The notes beneath the pieces are model-generated. The model saw only the letters and a list, made by a program, of their open reading frames with translations, did no database searches and was not told where the DNA came from. DNA of 64,000 nt, taken from contig NZ_JARVRW010000001.1 in NCBI RefSeq assembly GCF_030209475.1, forward strand, positions 372,001-436,000. Direction: 5' to 3'. This DNA is from Microbacterium sp. lyk4-40-TSB-66. GTDB lineage: Bacteria > Actinomycetota > Actinomycetes > Actinomycetales > Microbacteriaceae. Shown piece after piece: positions 23,960-36,946 of the stretch (within the stretch, counting starts at the first letter, position 1; the number at the start of each line of letters is the position of its first letter). The translations under genes and the position numbers were made by a program.

Positions 23960-25075
23960 TCAGCTCAAGACGACGGTGAGCAGGCCCGCCTCGACCAATT
24001 GCACCATCGCCGTTTCGACCGCGTCCGCGGGCGGGGCCTCGTCGAAGCGTGCGGTGGTCTCGCGCACGAGGTCGGCGACGGCGATGTCGTCGGCGGCGGC
24101 GGACCATATCGCAGGGGCGAGGCCCGCCAGCACCCGCAGGACGCCGCGGCCGTCGGCTTCCGCCGAGAGCACGGCGATCTGCTCGTCGTCGACGGGGCAC
24201 CAGTCCACCACGGTGGCGCGGCGGTAGATCGACGTGGGGTTCGGCCGGGCGACGGCTTCGCCACCCTCGTGGTCGACGCGGCCGCCGGCGTGGGCAGGGG
24301 CGGCGTTCTCGGCGGAAAGGAGCACGGAGTCGAGCCGGTCCAGCAGTGGCTCGAGGTCGGCGGCCTCGGCGTACTGCGCGAGGAGCACCCCGCCGGTGCG
24401 GGCGACGACGCGCAGCATCGTGCGAAGCGGATGCGGCATGGCCGCCAATGCGCTCGAGTTCGGTGCGAGGTCGGCGAAGGCGACCGAGAGGGGAACGGTG
24501 AGCAATCGCGCCCGCGCGTGCTTGTGGTCGCGATCGAGGAGCACGATCCGGCGGAGGTGCAGGGGGCCGTCCGGAAGCGGCTGCAGGCCGAGATCGTCCG
24601 GTGCGTGCTGGACCTTCGACACGTGCCCGTCGGTGATCACCGACAGCGGCTTGCGGTAAGCGTGCACGCGACCGTCGTCGTCGATGCCGATCGCTTCGTC
24701 GGAGACGTACCCCCACCGCCGGGCCAGCACGCTCACCGCCGTGGTCTTGCCCGCGCCCGAACGACCGACGAGCACGATGACGCCACCGTCCGGAGCGGCC
24801 AGCCCTGCCGCGTGGAGCATCCACTGCTCGCCCTGTCGGGCCGCGATCGCCGACCGTGTCACGTCGCTCGACAGGCGCGACAGCATGACACCGGCTTCGA
24901 CATCGGCGTCGGGCACGATGGTGTGCGCCGGCGAGCCCCGCTCCGGGGAGAGCGCGTCGCGCCAGGCGGTGCGGACGGCGTGTCGATCGTCGTCGCCCAG
25001 GTGGTCGACATCGATACCGATGCGCACCCCGACGGCGTCCACGACGAGGGGCGAGGACGCTGATTCGGTCTGCAC
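23960..25075 (-). CDS. HprK-like kinase domain fused to a PqqD-like domain
   Basis: A 371-residue cytoplasmic protein. The P-loop GRSGAGKTT (104-112) and following strand-helix order (WGYVSDEAIGIDDDGRV) match the HPr kinase-like ATPases found in peptide-modification gene clusters. The last hundred residues (from RRATVVDWCPVDDEQIAVL to VQLVEAGLLTVV) have the winged-helix pattern of PqqD, the precursor-recognition element of RiPP enzymes. I chose GTG 25075: TACGGT lies 6 nt upstream on the minus strand, indicating a leaderless start, whereas the ATG at 25240 would run into lysA's promoter area. No precursor peptide, radical SAM or cyclase gene is nearby, so a RiPP role is unproven. Confidence 0.72.
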   Translation of the reverse strand: MQTESASSPLVVDAVGVRIGIDVDHLGDDDRHAVRTAWRDALSPERGSPAHTIVPDADVEAGVMLSRLSSDVTRSAIAARQGEQWMLHAAGLAAPDGGVIVLVGRSGAGKTTAVSVLARRWGYVSDEAIGIDDDGRVHAYRKPLSVITDGHVSKVQHAPDDLGLQPLPDGPLHLRRIVLLDRDHKHARARLLTVPLSVAFADLAPNSSALAAMPHPLRTMLRVVARTGGVLLAQYAEAADLEPLLDRLDSVLLSAENAAPAHAGGRVDHEGGEAVARPNPTSIYRRATVVDWCPVDDEQIAVLSAEADGRGVLRVLAGLAPAIWSAAADDIAVADLVRETTARFDEAPPADAVETAMVQLVEAGLLTVVLS

Positions 25076-25343
25076 CGGCTCACCGTAAAGTCTGGGGGCG
25101 GCGGATGCCGACGGCCGCAGCCTTCCGAGCGGGAGGGATGCCGGGAAGGGCGTCCCTACTTCACCCCACGCTTCACCCGGCGCTGGTGTCTCGCACGGCA
25201 GGTCGAGGCTCGGCGCGCCGACGTGGGAAAGGTGCGGCATACGGCGTGCTCTAGACTTCGAGAAACACCCTCGCGTGACTCTCCGCGGGGGTGGAGCCGT
25301 GATCCGCGGCCGTCGCGTCGCTGCAAACCCGATTGGTCCCCCT

Positions 25344-26774
25344 GTGTCCGCCTCGCACTCCGCGCTCGTGCCCGAGTGGCTCGTCGCCCCGGACGAAGCG
25401 AATGAGCTCGTCGCCCCCGTCTGGCCCGCGACCGCACGACGTGCCGATGACGGTTCCGTCGAGATCGGCGGGGTCTCCGTGTTCGACCTCCGCGACCGTT
25501 TCGGCACTCCGCTGTACGTCCTCGACGAGGACGAGGTGCGCGCCCACGCCCACCGCGCCCGCGCGGCCTTCGAGTCCGCGGCCGCGCGCCACGGCATCCG
25601 GGCTCGCGTCTACTACGCCGGGAAGGCGTTCCTCTCGACCGAGGTCGTGAAGTGGGTCGTCGACGAGGGGCTGGCCGTCGACGTCTGCACCCGCGGTGAG
25701 CTCGAGGTCGCCCTGGCCGGTGGCGCCGATCCCGCCCGCCTCGGCTTCCACGGCAACAACAAGAGCGTGGGCGAACTCGAACGGGCGGTCGAGGTCGGCA
25801 TCGGTTCGGTGGTTCTCGACAGCCCCATCGAGATCGAGCGGCTCGCCGCCATCGCCGATCGCCGCGGCGTCGTGCAGCCCGTGCTCGTGCGGGTGCGCAC
25901 CGGCGTCCACGCCGAGACCCACGCGTTCCTGGCGACCGCACACGAGGATCAGAAGTTCGGCTTCTCGCTCGACGGGGCGGCCGCCGCGGTCGCACGCATC
26001 CGTGAGCTGCCGAGCCTGCGCTTCGTGGGACTGCACGCGCACATCGGGTCGCAGATCTTCGACTCCTCCGGGTTCCGCGAGTCGGCCGCGCGTCTGGTCG
26101 ACCTCCACGCCGACCTGCTCGCGGGGGGAGACATCCCCGTGCTGAACGTCGGGGGCGGATTCGGCGTCTCCTACACCTCGGTCGACGATCCCCGCCCCAT
26201 CGAGGAGATCGCCGACGGCATCCTGGATGCCATCGCCGACGAGTGCGCCGTGCGCGGCATCCCGATGCCCGACGTCGCCACCGAACCCGGACGCGTCATC
26301 GTCGCCCAGGCGGGCGTGACGCTGTACGAGGTGGGCACCGTCAAGACCGTGACGGCGGCCGAGGGCCTCGACCGCACATACGTCAGCGTCGACGGCGGCA
26401 TGAGCGACAACGCCCGGCCGGCGCTGTACGGCGCCGACTTCTCGGCGCGCATCGTCTCGCGCACGAGCAACCAGACTCCGGCGCTGTCGCGCGTCGTCGG
26501 CCGGCACTGCGAGTCGGGGGACATCGTCGTGGATGCCGAGTACCTCCCCGCCGACGTCGCCCCCGGCGATCTGCTGGGCGTCCCCGCGACCGGCGCCTAT
26601 TGCTTCTCGCTCTCGAGCAACTACAACTACACCCCACGCCCGCCCGTCGTGGCGGTGCGACGGGGTGAGGCGCGCGTCATCGTCCGCGGCGAGACCGTCG
26701 ACGATCTGCTCGCCCGCGACGCCGGAATCCCGGCATCCGTCACGACCGACACACCCCACGGAGACACCGAATGA
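25344..26774 (+). CDS. lysA: Diaminopimelate decarboxylase
   Basis: A PLP enzyme of 476 aa making L-lysine from meso-diaminopimelate. The PLP lysine is Lys94 in VYYAGKAFLS, the HIGSQI motif (GLHAHIGSQIF) and the GGGFGV glycine loop bind the cofactor phosphate, and the C-terminal catalytic SVDGGMSDNARPALY and GRHCESGD are present. The GTG at 25344 gives MSASHSALVPEW-type start seen in relatives; an in-frame GTG at 25275 is an alternative. TAGACT at 25252-25257 is the probable -10 box. hom starts inside its stop (ATGA), opening the four-gene amino-acid operon. Confidence 0.95.
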   Translation: MSASHSALVPEWLVAPDEANELVAPVWPATARRADDGSVEIGGVSVFDLRDRFGTPLYVLDEDEVRAHAHRARAAFESAAARHGIRARVYYAGKAFLSTEVVKWVVDEGLAVDVCTRGELEVALAGGADPARLGFHGNNKSVGELERAVEVGIGSVVLDSPIEIERLAAIADRRGVVQPVLVRVRTGVHAETHAFLATAHEDQKFGFSLDGAAAAVARIRELPSLRFVGLHAHIGSQIFDSSGFRESAARLVDLHADLLAGGDIPVLNVGGGFGVSYTSVDDPRPIEEIADGILDAIADECAVRGIPMPDVATEPGRVIVAQAGVTLYEVGTVKTVTAAEGLDRTYVSVDGGMSDNARPALYGADFSARIVSRTSNQTPALSRVVGRHCESGDIVVDAEYLPADVAPGDLLGVPATGAYCFSLSSNYNYTPRPPVVAVRRGEARVIVRGETVDDLLARDAGIPASVTTDTPHGDTE

Positions 26775-28126
26775 CCGACTACCGCACGTTGCGCGTGGCG
26801 CTCCTCGGCGCCGGCGCCGTCGGCTCCCAGGTCGCCGACCTGCTGCTCAGACACGGCGACGAACTCGCCGACCGCGCAGGCGCGAAGCTCGAACTCGCCG
26901 GCATCGCCGTGCGCAACCTCGACGCGAAGCGCGACGTCGATCTGCCCCACGACCTCTTCACCACGGATGCCGAGACGCTCATCGTCGGCAGCGACATCGT
27001 CATCGAACTGATGGGCGGCATCGAGCCCGCGCGGACGCAGGTGCTGCACGCGATCGCCTCGGGCGCCGACGTCGTCACCGCGAACAAGGCGCTGCTCGCC
27101 ACCCACGGCTCCGAGGTCTTCGAGGCCGCCGACCAGGTGGGGGCCGAGGTCTACTACGAGGCCGCCGCCGCCGGCGCCATCCCCATCATCCGGCCTCTGC
27201 GCGACTCGCTCGCCGGTGACCGCGTCGTGCGGATCATGGGCATCGTCAACGGCACCACCAACTACATCCTCGACCGCATGGACACCGAGGGCGCCGACTT
27301 CGCCGACGTGCTGGCCCAGGCCCAGGCGCTCGGCTACGCCGAAGCCGACCCCACCGCCGATGTCGAGGGGTACGACGCCGCGCAGAAGGCGGCGATCCTC
27401 GCGAGCCTCGCGTTTCACACCACGGTTCCCCTGGACGCCGTGCACCGCGAGGGCATCACGTCGGTCGACGCCGCGATGATCGAGTCCGCGCGTCACGCCG
27501 GCTACGTCATCAAGCTCCTCGCCGTGTGCGAGCGACTCGCCGCGGAAAACGGCGGCACCGAGTCGATCTCGGTTCGTGTGTACCCGGCCCTCGTCGATCG
27601 CGCGCACCCGCTCGCCAGCGTCCACGGCGCCAACAACGCCGTGTTCGTACAGGCCGAGGCCGCGGGCGACCTCATGTTCTACGGCGCCGGCGCCGGCGGC
27701 GTTCAGACGGCGTCCGCCGTGCTCGGCGACGTGGTCTCCGCCGCGCGCCGGCACATCGCCGGCGGCGTGGGCGTGGGCGAATCGACCCGCGCCAACCTCC
27801 CCGCCGTGCCCATCGGGCATGTCATCACGCGGTACCAGATCACGCTCGAGGTCGATGACCGGCCGGGTGTGCTGGCCACGGTCGCCGGCATCCTGAGCGA
27901 GGGTCGCGTGTCGATCGCGACCGTCGAGCAGACCGTCATCGAGGCGTCGGCGGATGCCGCTGATCCGGTCGCCGCGACGGGCTCATCGACCGGAGCGGGT
28001 TCGGCCCGCCTGGTCATCGGAACACACAAGGCCCGCGAGCAGGATTTGAGCGAGACCGTCGAGCGTCTCGCCGCCAGCGGCGTCGTCGAGCGCGTGGTCT
28101 CCGTGCTGCGCGTGGAAGGGAACTGA
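26771..28126 (+). CDS. hom: Homoserine dehydrogenase
   Basis: An NAD(P)-dependent enzyme of 451 aa reducing aspartate semialdehyde to homoserine, the entry to threonine and methionine. The Rossmann motif [15 protein letters not shown] is at 10-24. The catalytic region holds [11 protein letters not shown] and the substrate segment [22 protein letters not shown]. The C-terminal ACT domain (from [15 protein letters not shown]) indicates threonine feedback control. An Ala/Asp-rich insertion interrupts the ACT domain near residues 395-415, which is unusual but common in this lineage as far as I recall. Overlaps lysA by 4 nt; thrC follows after 2 nt. Confidence 0.96.
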   Translation: MTDYRTLRVALLGAGAVGSQVADLLLRHGDELADRAGAKLELAGIAVRNLDAKRDVDLPHDLFTTDAETLIVGSDIVIELMGGIEPARTQVLHAIASGADVVTANKALLATHGSEVFEAADQVGAEVYYEAAAAGAIPIIRPLRDSLAGDRVVRIMGIVNGTTNYILDRMDTEGADFADVLAQAQALGYAEADPTADVEGYDAAQKAAILASLAFHTTVPLDAVHREGITSVDAAMIESARHAGYVIKLLAVCERLAAENGGTESISVRVYPALVDRAHPLASVHGANNAVFVQAEAAGDLMFYGAGAGGVQTASAVLGDVVSAARRHIAGGVGVGESTRANLPAVPIGHVITRYQITLEVDDRPGVLATVAGILSEGRVSIATVEQTVIEASADAADPVAATGSSTGAGSARLVIGTHKAREQDLSETVERLAASGVVERVVSVLRVEGN

Positions 28127-28128
28127 AC

Positions 28129-29211
28129 ATGGCTCATCTCTGGCGCGGGGTCCTCCGCGAATACGCCGACCGTCTGGGCGTCACCGACGCCTCCACCGTC
28201 GTCACCCTGGGCGAGGGCGGCACCCCCCTCATCCCGGCTCCCGCCCTGTCGCGACGTACCGGTGCCGACGTGTGGGTCAAGTTCGAGGGGATGAACCCCA
28301 CCGGCTCCTTCAAGGACCGCGGCATGACGGTCGCGCTCTCGCGCGCCGTCGAGCACGGCGCGAAGGCCGTCATCTGCGCGTCGACCGGCAACACCTCGGC
28401 CTCGGCCGCGGCCTACGCCGCCCACGCCGGCATCACCGCCGCCGTGCTCGTGCCCGAGGGAAAGATCGCGATGGGCAAGCTGAGCCAGGCGGTCGCCCAC
28501 AACGGTCGTCTGATCCAGATCCGCGGCAACTTCGACGACTGCCTCGAGATCGCGCGCGAGCTCGCCGACCACTACCCGGTGCACCTGGTCAACTCGGTCA
28601 ACCCCGACCGCATCGAAGGTCAGAAGACCGCGGCGTACGAGGTCGTCGAGCAGCTGGGCGACGCGCCCGACTTCCACTTCATCCCCGTCGGCAACGCCGG
28701 CAACTACACCGCCTACTCGCGCGGCTACCGCGAGGAGGCCGCCCGCGGCGTCGCCACCCGCGTCCCTCGCATGTTCGGCTTCCAGGCCGCCGGTTCCGCC
28801 CCTCTCGTGCGGGGCGAGGTCGTGAAGAACCCCGAGACGATCGCCAGTGCCATCCGCATCGGCAACCCCGCCTCGTGGGACCTCGCGCTCGAGGCGCGCG
28901 ACGCCACCGACGGATGGTTCGGCGCGATCGAGGATGACGGCATCCTCGAGGCGCAGAAGATCCTCGCGGGCGAGGTCGGCGTCTTCGTCGAGCCCGCTTC
29001 GGCGATCAGCGTCGCGGGCCTGCTGGACCGCGCGGAGGCGGGAATCGTCCCGGCCGGAGCGAAGGTCGTGCTGACCGTCACCGGCCACGGTCTCAAAGAC
29101 CCGCAGTGGGCGCTCCGCAAGGCCGACGGCACCGACGTCACGCCCACCGTCGTCGACGCGACCACCTCGGAGGTCGCCTCGGTGCTCGACCTGCAGCCGG
29201 TGACCGCGTGA
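28129..29211 (+). CDS. thrC: Threonine synthase
   Basis: A PLP enzyme of 360 aa converting O-phosphohomoserine to threonine. The PLP lysine is Lys62 in [11 protein letters not shown], and the phosphate loop is in [14 protein letters not shown]. The substrate motif SNTGNTSA-type segment reads [12 protein letters not shown]. Length is that of the short (type 1, actinobacterial) enzyme. The ATG is 2 nt after hom and the TGA overlaps the thrB GTG, so the whole hom-thrC-thrB set is coupled. Confidence 0.97.
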   Translation: MAHLWRGVLREYADRLGVTDASTVVTLGEGGTPLIPAPALSRRTGADVWVKFEGMNPTGSFKDRGMTVALSRAVEHGAKAVICASTGNTSASAAAYAAHAGITAAVLVPEGKIAMGKLSQAVAHNGRLIQIRGNFDDCLEIARELADHYPVHLVNSVNPDRIEGQKTAAYEVVEQLGDAPDFHFIPVGNAGNYTAYSRGYREEAARGVATRVPRMFGFQAAGSAPLVRGEVVKNPETIASAIRIGNPASWDLALEARDATDGWFGAIEDDGILEAQKILAGEVGVFVEPASAISVAGLLDRAEAGIVPAGAKVVLTVTGHGLKDPQWALRKADGTDVTPTVVDATTSEVASVLDLQPVTA

Positions 29212-30140
29212 ATCCAGGCCCTGGTCGCCGAGTCGCGGTCCGCGTTCCCGCCACGAGCGCGAACCTCGGACCCGGCTTCGACACCCTCGGCCTGGCGCTG
29301 AGCGTCTACGACGACCTCACCGTCGAGCAGCTCGCGGGCGATGCCCTCGAGATCGAGGTCGCGGGCGAGGGCACGGCCGATGTGCCGCGCGACGCGTCGC
29401 ACCTCGTGGTGCGCGCGATGGCGCACACGTACGCATCGGTCGGCCGCCCCCTCCCGGGGCTTCGGCTCACCGCGCACAACGTCATCCCGCACGGGCGCGG
29501 CATGGGCTCGTCGGGGGCTGCCGTGGTCGCCGGCATCCTCGCCGCGAAGGGTCTGCTCGAGGGCGAGGTCGCCTTCAGCGACGTCGACCTGCTGCGCCTG
29601 GCCACCGAACTGGAGGGGCACCCCGACAACGTCGCACCGGGCCTCTTCGGCGGTCTGACGATCGCCTGGATGGATGCCGCGGGCCCGCAGCACAAGCAGC
29701 TCATCGTCCACCGGGGTGTCTCACCACTGGTGCTCGTGCCGAGCTTCACGATGTCGACGGCCGTCGCCCGGAGCCTGCAGCCCCTGCAGGTCCCGCGCGA
29801 GGACGCGGTGTTCAACGTCTCGCGTTCGGCCCTGCTCATCGCCGCGATGACGCAGAGTCCCGAGCTGCTCATGGCGGCGACCGAAGACAAGCTGCACCAG
29901 AACTATCGCGCCCAGGCCATGCCCGAGACCGATCGGCTCGTGCGGGCGCTCCGCGCGGAGGGCTACGCGGCCGTCGTGTCGGGTGCCGGCCCCAGCGTTC
30001 TGGTGCTCGCAGACGGCCCCGGGCAGCGACTCGAAGCCGCGGATCTTATGGCATCCGTGGTCGACACCCCGTGGCAGGCGCTCATGCTCGCCGTCGACGT
30101 CAAGGGTGGTACAGTGAAAAACGCAGAGGGTTCCGCGTAA
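29208..30140 (+). CDS. thrB: Homoserine kinase
   Basis: A GHMP-family kinase of 310 aa that makes O-phosphohomoserine from homoserine and ATP. The N-terminal [18 protein letters not shown] and the ATP loop [16 protein letters not shown] are diagnostic. The C-terminal [11 protein letters not shown] glycine motif is the third GHMP element. The GTG at 29208 overlaps the thrC stop. Near its end (TACAGT at 30110-30115) lies a possible -10 box that could drive rho, which starts 152 nt after this gene. Confidence 0.96.
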   Translation: MNPGPGRRVAVRVPATSANLGPGFDTLGLALSVYDDLTVEQLAGDALEIEVAGEGTADVPRDASHLVVRAMAHTYASVGRPLPGLRLTAHNVIPHGRGMGSSGAAVVAGILAAKGLLEGEVAFSDVDLLRLATELEGHPDNVAPGLFGGLTIAWMDAAGPQHKQLIVHRGVSPLVLVPSFTMSTAVARSLQPLQVPREDAVFNVSRSALLIAAMTQSPELLMAATEDKLHQNYRAQAMPETDRLVRALRAEGYAAVVSGAGPSVLVLADGPGQRLEAADLMASVVDTPWQALMLAVDVKGGTVKNAEGSA

Positions 30141-30291
30141 CTTCGCGAATCTGAGCCTCTGCACCACCTGCGAAATCCGCAACACATCGCGAACCCGGTA
30201 TCGGCTGCAATCTCCCGAACCGCTGGTGTCTCTTCGTCTGCGATCTGCACGGCGAAGCGCGATCTGACACGTTTCATTCTGAGGAGCACTC

Positions 30292-32619
<2,328 letters not shown>

Positions 32620-32651
32620 TCCGGGCCGCCAACGCGATGTCGGTGCCCGCG

Positions 32652-33728
32652 ATGTTCGAGTCGGTCCGAGGGCTCCTCGACGAGCACAAAGCTGTTCAAG
32701 AGGAGCTCTCCGACCCGGCCGTGCACGCGGACGCCGCACGCGCGAAGCGCGTCAACCGCCGCTACGCGGAGCTGTCGCGCATCGTCTCGGCCCACGAGAC
32801 GTGGGTCGCGGCATCCGACGACCTGGATGCCGCGCGCGAACTCGCCCGTGAGGACGAGGCGTTCGCCGACGAGGTGCCGGGGTTGGAGCAGCGGGTCGCC
32901 GAGACGCAGGAGCGCCTGCGCCGCCTGCTCATCCCGCGCGACCCCGATGACGCGCGCGACGTGATCATGGAGATCAAGGGCGGCGAGGGCGGGGCCGAGA
33001 GCGCCCTGTTCGCGGCCGACCTCCTGCGGATGTATCTGCAGTACGCGGCATCCATGGGGTGGAAGACCGAACTGCTCGAGCGCACCGAGAGCGATCTGGG
33101 CGGATACAAAGACGTCCAGGTCGCGATCAAGGGGTCGTCGAGCGACCCCGCCCAGGGGGTGTGGGCGCACCTGAAGTACGAGGGCGGTGTGCACCGCGTG
33201 CAGCGTGTGCCGGCGACGGAATCGCAGGGCCGCATCCACACCTCGACCACCGGTGTGCTCGTCTTCCCCGAGGTCGACGAGCCCGAAGAGGTCGGGATCG
33301 ACCCCAACGACCTCAAGATCGACGTGTTCCGCTCGTCGGGTCCGGGAGGTCAGTCGGTCAACACCACCGACTCCGCGGTGCGCATCACGCACGTGCCCAC
33401 GGGCATCGTCGTGTCGATGCAGAACGAGAAGTCGCAGCTGCAGAACCGCGAGGCCGGCATGCGCGTGCTGCGCGCCCGCCTGCTCGCCAAGCAGCAGGAG
33501 GAGCGCGACGCGGTCGCCGCCGATGCGCGCAAATCGCAGATCCGCGGCATGGACCGCTCCGAGCGCATCCGCACCTACAACTTCCCCGAGAACCGGATCG
33601 CCGACCACCGCACCGGGTACAAGGCGTACAACCTCGACCAGGTGATGGACGGTGCCCTCGGCCCGATCATCGAATCGGCGATCACCGCCGACGAAGAGGC
33701 GCGGCTCGCCGCCCTCGCCGACGGCTGA
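32652..33728 (+). CDS. prfA: Peptide chain release factor 1
   Basis: Class I release factor for UAA and UAG, 358 aa. The codon-recognition tripeptide is the PAT of [13 protein letters not shown], and the peptidyl-tRNA hydrolysis motif GGQ is in [12 protein letters not shown]. The first ATG of the frame is at 32637, but [12 protein letters not shown] beginning at 32652 is the usual family start, so I prefer it. The PrmC methyltransferase that modifies the GGQ glutamine is normally the next gene; here it is 6.4 kb away behind a block of minus-strand genes. Confidence 0.95.
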   Translation: MFESVRGLLDEHKAVQEELSDPAVHADAARAKRVNRRYAELSRIVSAHETWVAASDDLDAARELAREDEAFADEVPGLEQRVAETQERLRRLLIPRDPDDARDVIMEIKGGEGGAESALFAADLLRMYLQYAASMGWKTELLERTESDLGGYKDVQVAIKGSSSDPAQGVWAHLKYEGGVHRVQRVPATESQGRIHTSTTGVLVFPEVDEPEEVGIDPNDLKIDVFRSSGPGGQSVNTTDSAVRITHVPTGIVVSMQNEKSQLQNREAGMRVLRARLLAKQQEERDAVAADARKSQIRGMDRSERIRTYNFPENRIADHRTGYKAYNLDQVMDGALGPIIESAITADEEARLAALADG

Positions 33729-33832
33729 CCGGCCGCCCCGTACAGAGGCGACCGGTCGTCGGGCCTGCGTCCGGCACCTCGACGCGCGGTGCCCGCCTCG
33801 GCGTCCGGCCCCGTCGGGCGAGCACGGGCGAA

Positions 33833-33860
33833 GAGGGGAGGACCCGCGGGCCCTCCCCTC
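33833..33860. terminator. Hairpin between convergent prfA and the GH43-like gene
   Basis: GAGGGGAGG (33833-33841) pairs with CCTCCCCTC (33852-33860); further inner pairs are possible. The gap between the two convergent stop codons is about 155 bp and holds no gene. Confidence 0.6.
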
Positions 33861-33884
33861 GAGCACCGCGTCGGCGCGTCCGCG

Positions 33885-36833
33885 TCAGCGGCAGCTGACG
33901 GCGGAGTACGCGGCGGTCACCGTGCGCGAACCCGATGCGCCCGTGGCCGTCACCTCGACCGAACCGGCCGCGACCGACGCTGCCCGCACGGTCGTCGCCG
34001 TCGAGACCGAAGCCCCGGGGGCCACTGCGGTGTGCGTCCTCCCGCCCCACGCGGTGCTGACGGTGATGTCGGCGGCGGCGCCGCTGTCGTTGGTCGCCCG
34101 CGTCGTGATGACGACCTTGCCCGCAACGCACCGGGTCGACGCTGTCGCGCTGACGGCCGGCCCCGGGGGAGCCGTGGCGGTGACGGTCGCGATCGCCGGC
34201 GTGCCGGCCGAGTTGGCGAGCTGCCCGCGCACCTCGACGGTGTCGCCCGCCTTCTTCAGCGACGACAGGTCAGCCGGGTCCCAGGTCACGGCGATGGTCT
34301 CGCGGTGCCCGTCCTTGAAGGTGGCCTGCACCGTCTCCGGAAGTGAGACCTCGCCGGAGCCGGCCTGCACGCTCGCTGCGACAGGGTCGATCGAGGTCAC
34401 GAGCAGCGACGGGTTCCACTTCGCGGCGAGGGTGTCGCGCTCCTTCGCCGTGATGGGGAGGATCGAGCCGTGACGCGGGGAGGCCGGCAGCGAGAAGCTG
34501 CTCGGAATCGTCCACTGGATGTCGCCCTCGAGGGAGTTCGTGCCGAGCGGGATGTACCCGCGCCCGCCGTAGTTGTCGACCCAGAGGAAGTACTTGTACC
34601 CGGCTCGATCACCCTCGTTGGCCGCGAAGATCTCGGGACCCTCGACCTCGGGGGTGCCCGCGGTGCGACCGATGCAGGTGTCGATCAGAGACCATGCTCC
34701 GGATGCCGTGGTGGCGCGGAGGTCGGTCGATTTCTGTCCGATGATGTCGGGTGAGGCGCAGCCGCTCGTCTGCGTCGCCTTGGTGAAGCGGTACCAGGTG
34801 TCGCCCTCCTTCAGCACGGTGGAGTCGATCAGACCGTTGCCGACGTTCAGGCCGGGCACGTCAGCGGCCTTGAACCACGGCTGGGGGGTGGTGAAGTCGC
34901 GGAAGTCGCGCGTGGTCGAGATGAGGATCTGCGGACCGTTGCCGTCGGCGACGTCACGAGCTGCACCGTCCGTGAACAGTGTCGACGTCCAGTAGACGTT
35001 GTACGCCTCGATGCTCTCGTCGTAGATCGCCTCGGGGGCCCAGGTCATACCGGCGTTGGGCAGGTTGACCTCGACGTGGCGCTGCTCGCCCCAGTTGACG
35101 AGGTCGGTGGACTCCCAGATCTCGAGGTGGTGACTGCCGCGGTTCGTCGCGCCGCCCCAGCCGGACGTGCCGACCGAGAGGTCCGTCGCCAGGAGGAAGA
35201 AGCGGTCGCCTTCCTTCGACCGGAGGATGAACGGGTCGCGAAGCCCCTTCGTGCCCTTGGTGGAGGTGAGGATGGGCTGCGCGTCGTTCAGCGTCTTCCA
35301 GCGCAGCGAGTCGTTGCCGTCGGAGGTCGCGAAACGGATCTTCTCGCCCTCGACGTTGTCGCCGGTGAAGTAGGCGAAAAGATAGGCGTCGAGGTCGCTC
35401 GCAGCGACCGGGGCCGCTGCGGGAACGGTGCGCTCGAGCGTCCGCACGACGGGCGCGGCTCCGGCGACGGTGACCGTCGCCGTCAGGGTGACCTCGGTGT
35501 CGACGGCGGGACGCGTGACGGCACCCTTCGCGACGATGTTCGGGGCGGTGCCCTCGTCGACCGCGGAGATGATCGCCTCGTTCGACGACGACCACGTGAC
35601 GGCGGCGTTCGCCGCTCCCGGGCGCCCGGCGGTGGCGGTCACATCGGCCCCGGTCGTCGGCAGGGTGATGCTGCCGCGGATGGGCCCGGCCAGGGCTCCC
35701 TCGGCGGCGATGCCGTCGGCGACGCTGCGCGCCAGTTCCGCCTGCGCGCTGTCGCCCTCGGCGTACGCCGGGACCTTCACCGTGAGGGGCGACCCCGCGA
35801 TCGACGTGCCTCCGTGGGTGGCCGTCGGGGTCAGGGTGACGATGGCGTCGCGCGAGCCGGCCGCCGGTCGGACGACCGTCCCGGTGGCGCTCACCACACC
35901 GGGGTTGCTCGAGGTCCAGGTGATGGTCGAACCGCCCGTTCCGCTGGTGGTCAGTGCGAGATCGGACGTCACGTTCGAGGTGTCGCCGAGCGTGACGGCG
36001 GCGTCGGCGCGCGCGATGGCCGCGTGGGCCTCGCTTTCGGCCTGCTGCAGCTGCCCGGCCGACAGTGCCGAGGTCCACACCTTCACGTCGTCGATCGCGC
36101 CGGCCCAGTAGGCATCCGGTCCGTAGAACGACTTGCCGAGGTAACCCGAGAACGTCGAGCTGCCGACCGCCGCCGCTGCGGTGTAGGTGGTGGGCGCTTG
36201 TCCCACCAGCGCACCGTCGAGGAAGGTCTGGACGGTCTTGCCACCGGCGACCACGACCGCCATGTGCACCCAGCGCGAGGCCGGAACGGGCGCGGTGCCC
36301 GACGCGCGGACCTCGGAGCCGTTCTTGACGGCGCCGTAACCGGAGGCGCCGCACTGCGTGGTCGCGAGGACGTGCGCGTTGACGCTGGAGCCGAGCGTGA
36401 ACGGCCAGGTGCACGCAGGGGCGCCGCTCCAACGGATCCACGCCGACATCGTGACGTCGGTGGTGCCGGCCGGGATGAGGCCGGGTGCGATGCGCACGTG
36501 GGGCGCGGCGGCCGTGCTGGCCCCGCCGGGCAGCGAGAGGGCGAGATCCCCGGCGACGCCACGGGGGCCGGCCACGCTCGTCGCGCCGCCGTTGACGACG
36601 GTGCCGACGTGGTTGCCCGGTGCGGAGTCGGCGACTGTGGCGCCGTTCGCCGGTCGGGCGTCGATCTGGTCGAACGTGTACTGGAGGACCGGTACCGGCA
36701 CCGATTCGGCCGCCATCGCGGCTGTCGCGGGCGTCAGCATCGCTCCCAGGGTCGCGACGGCGAGCGAGACGGCGAGGACCCTACGTGACGGGCGCGTTCG
36801 CGGTGCTCGAACGGGCGGGGGATCAGACAGCAT
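33885..36833 (-). CDS. Secreted multidomain GH43-like glycoside hydrolase
   Basis: A 982-residue exported protein. A long signal peptide (SRRVLAVSLAVATLGAML, cleavage near AMAAES) precedes a LamG/concanavalin-like domain (about 45-260), two Ig-like atypical repeats (about 265-480), a GH43-type five-bladed propeller (about 490-800; LRDPFILRSKEGDRFFLLATD, MTWAPEAIYDESIEAYNVYW, EGPEIFAANEGDRAGYKYFLW), a Bacterial Ig-like group 4 domain and a C-terminal domain ending AYSAVSCR. The Asp in RDPF and the Glu residues in WAPE and EGPE suit catalysis, so it probably cleaves arabinose- or xylose-containing polymers; exact substrate is inference. A LacI-like operator overlaps its promoter. Confidence 0.85.
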   Translation of the reverse strand: MLSDPPPVRAPRTRPSRRVLAVSLAVATLGAMLTPATAAMAAESVPVPVLQYTFDQIDARPANGATVADSAPGNHVGTVVNGGATSVAGPRGVAGDLALSLPGGASTAAAPHVRIAPGLIPAGTTDVTMSAWIRWSGAPACTWPFTLGSSVNAHVLATTQCGASGYGAVKNGSEVRASGTAPVPASRWVHMAVVVAGGKTVQTFLDGALVGQAPTTYTAAAAVGSSTFSGYLGKSFYGPDAYWAGAIDDVKVWTSALSAGQLQQAESEAHAAIARADAAVTLGDTSNVTSDLALTTSGTGGSTITWTSSNPGVVSATGTVVRPAAGSRDAIVTLTPTATHGGTSIAGSPLTVKVPAYAEGDSAQAELARSVADGIAAEGALAGPIRGSITLPTTGADVTATAGRPGAANAAVTWSSSNEAIISAVDEGTAPNIVAKGAVTRPAVDTEVTLTATVTVAGAAPVVRTLERTVPAAAPVAASDLDAYLFAYFTGDNVEGEKIRFATSDGNDSLRWKTLNDAQPILTSTKGTKGLRDPFILRSKEGDRFFLLATDLSVGTSGWGGATNRGSHHLEIWESTDLVNWGEQRHVEVNLPNAGMTWAPEAIYDESIEAYNVYWTSTLFTDGAARDVADGNGPQILISTTRDFRDFTTPQPWFKAADVPGLNVGNGLIDSTVLKEGDTWYRFTKATQTSGCASPDIIGQKSTDLRATTASGAWSLIDTCIGRTAGTPEVEGPEIFAANEGDRAGYKYFLWVDNYGGRGYIPLGTNSLEGDIQWTIPSSFSLPASPRHGSILPITAKERDTLAAKWNPSLLVTSIDPVAASVQAGSGEVSLPETVQATFKDGHRETIAVTWDPADLSSLKKAGDTVEVRGQLANSAGTPAIATVTATAPPGPAVSATASTRCVAGKVVITTRATNDSGAAADITVSTAWGGRTHTAVAPGASVSTATTVRAASVAAGSVEVTATGASGSRTVTAAYSAVSCR

Positions 36834-36917
36834 GGGTGTCCCTTCAGGAGACGGTCGTCATCGACGCGTGCTCCACGGATTCGTCGTCGAACCCTGGTCG
36901 AGGTGGTGGCGTCGCTC

Positions 36918-36946
36918 ACGGTAGCTCAGATTGTTCCCGCTAACAA
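36918..36946 (-). promoter_or_regulatory. Promoter and LacI-type operator of the GH43-like gene
   Basis: On the minus strand TTGTTA (36946-36941) and TACCGT (36923-36918) are 17 nt apart. The inverted repeat TTGTT-6 nt-AACAA (36931-36946) overlaps the -35 box, reading TTGTTAGCGGGAACAA on the minus strand. This resembles the TGTTAGCG half-site of LacI-family regulators of arabinose polymer genes, so sugar-induced derepression is likely. No regulator gene is adjacent. Confidence 0.65.

Noticed and set aside
23960..25075. A RiPP biosynthetic cluster
   Set aside because: Only the HprK/PqqD-like protein is visible; there is no precursor, transporter, protease or tailoring gene.
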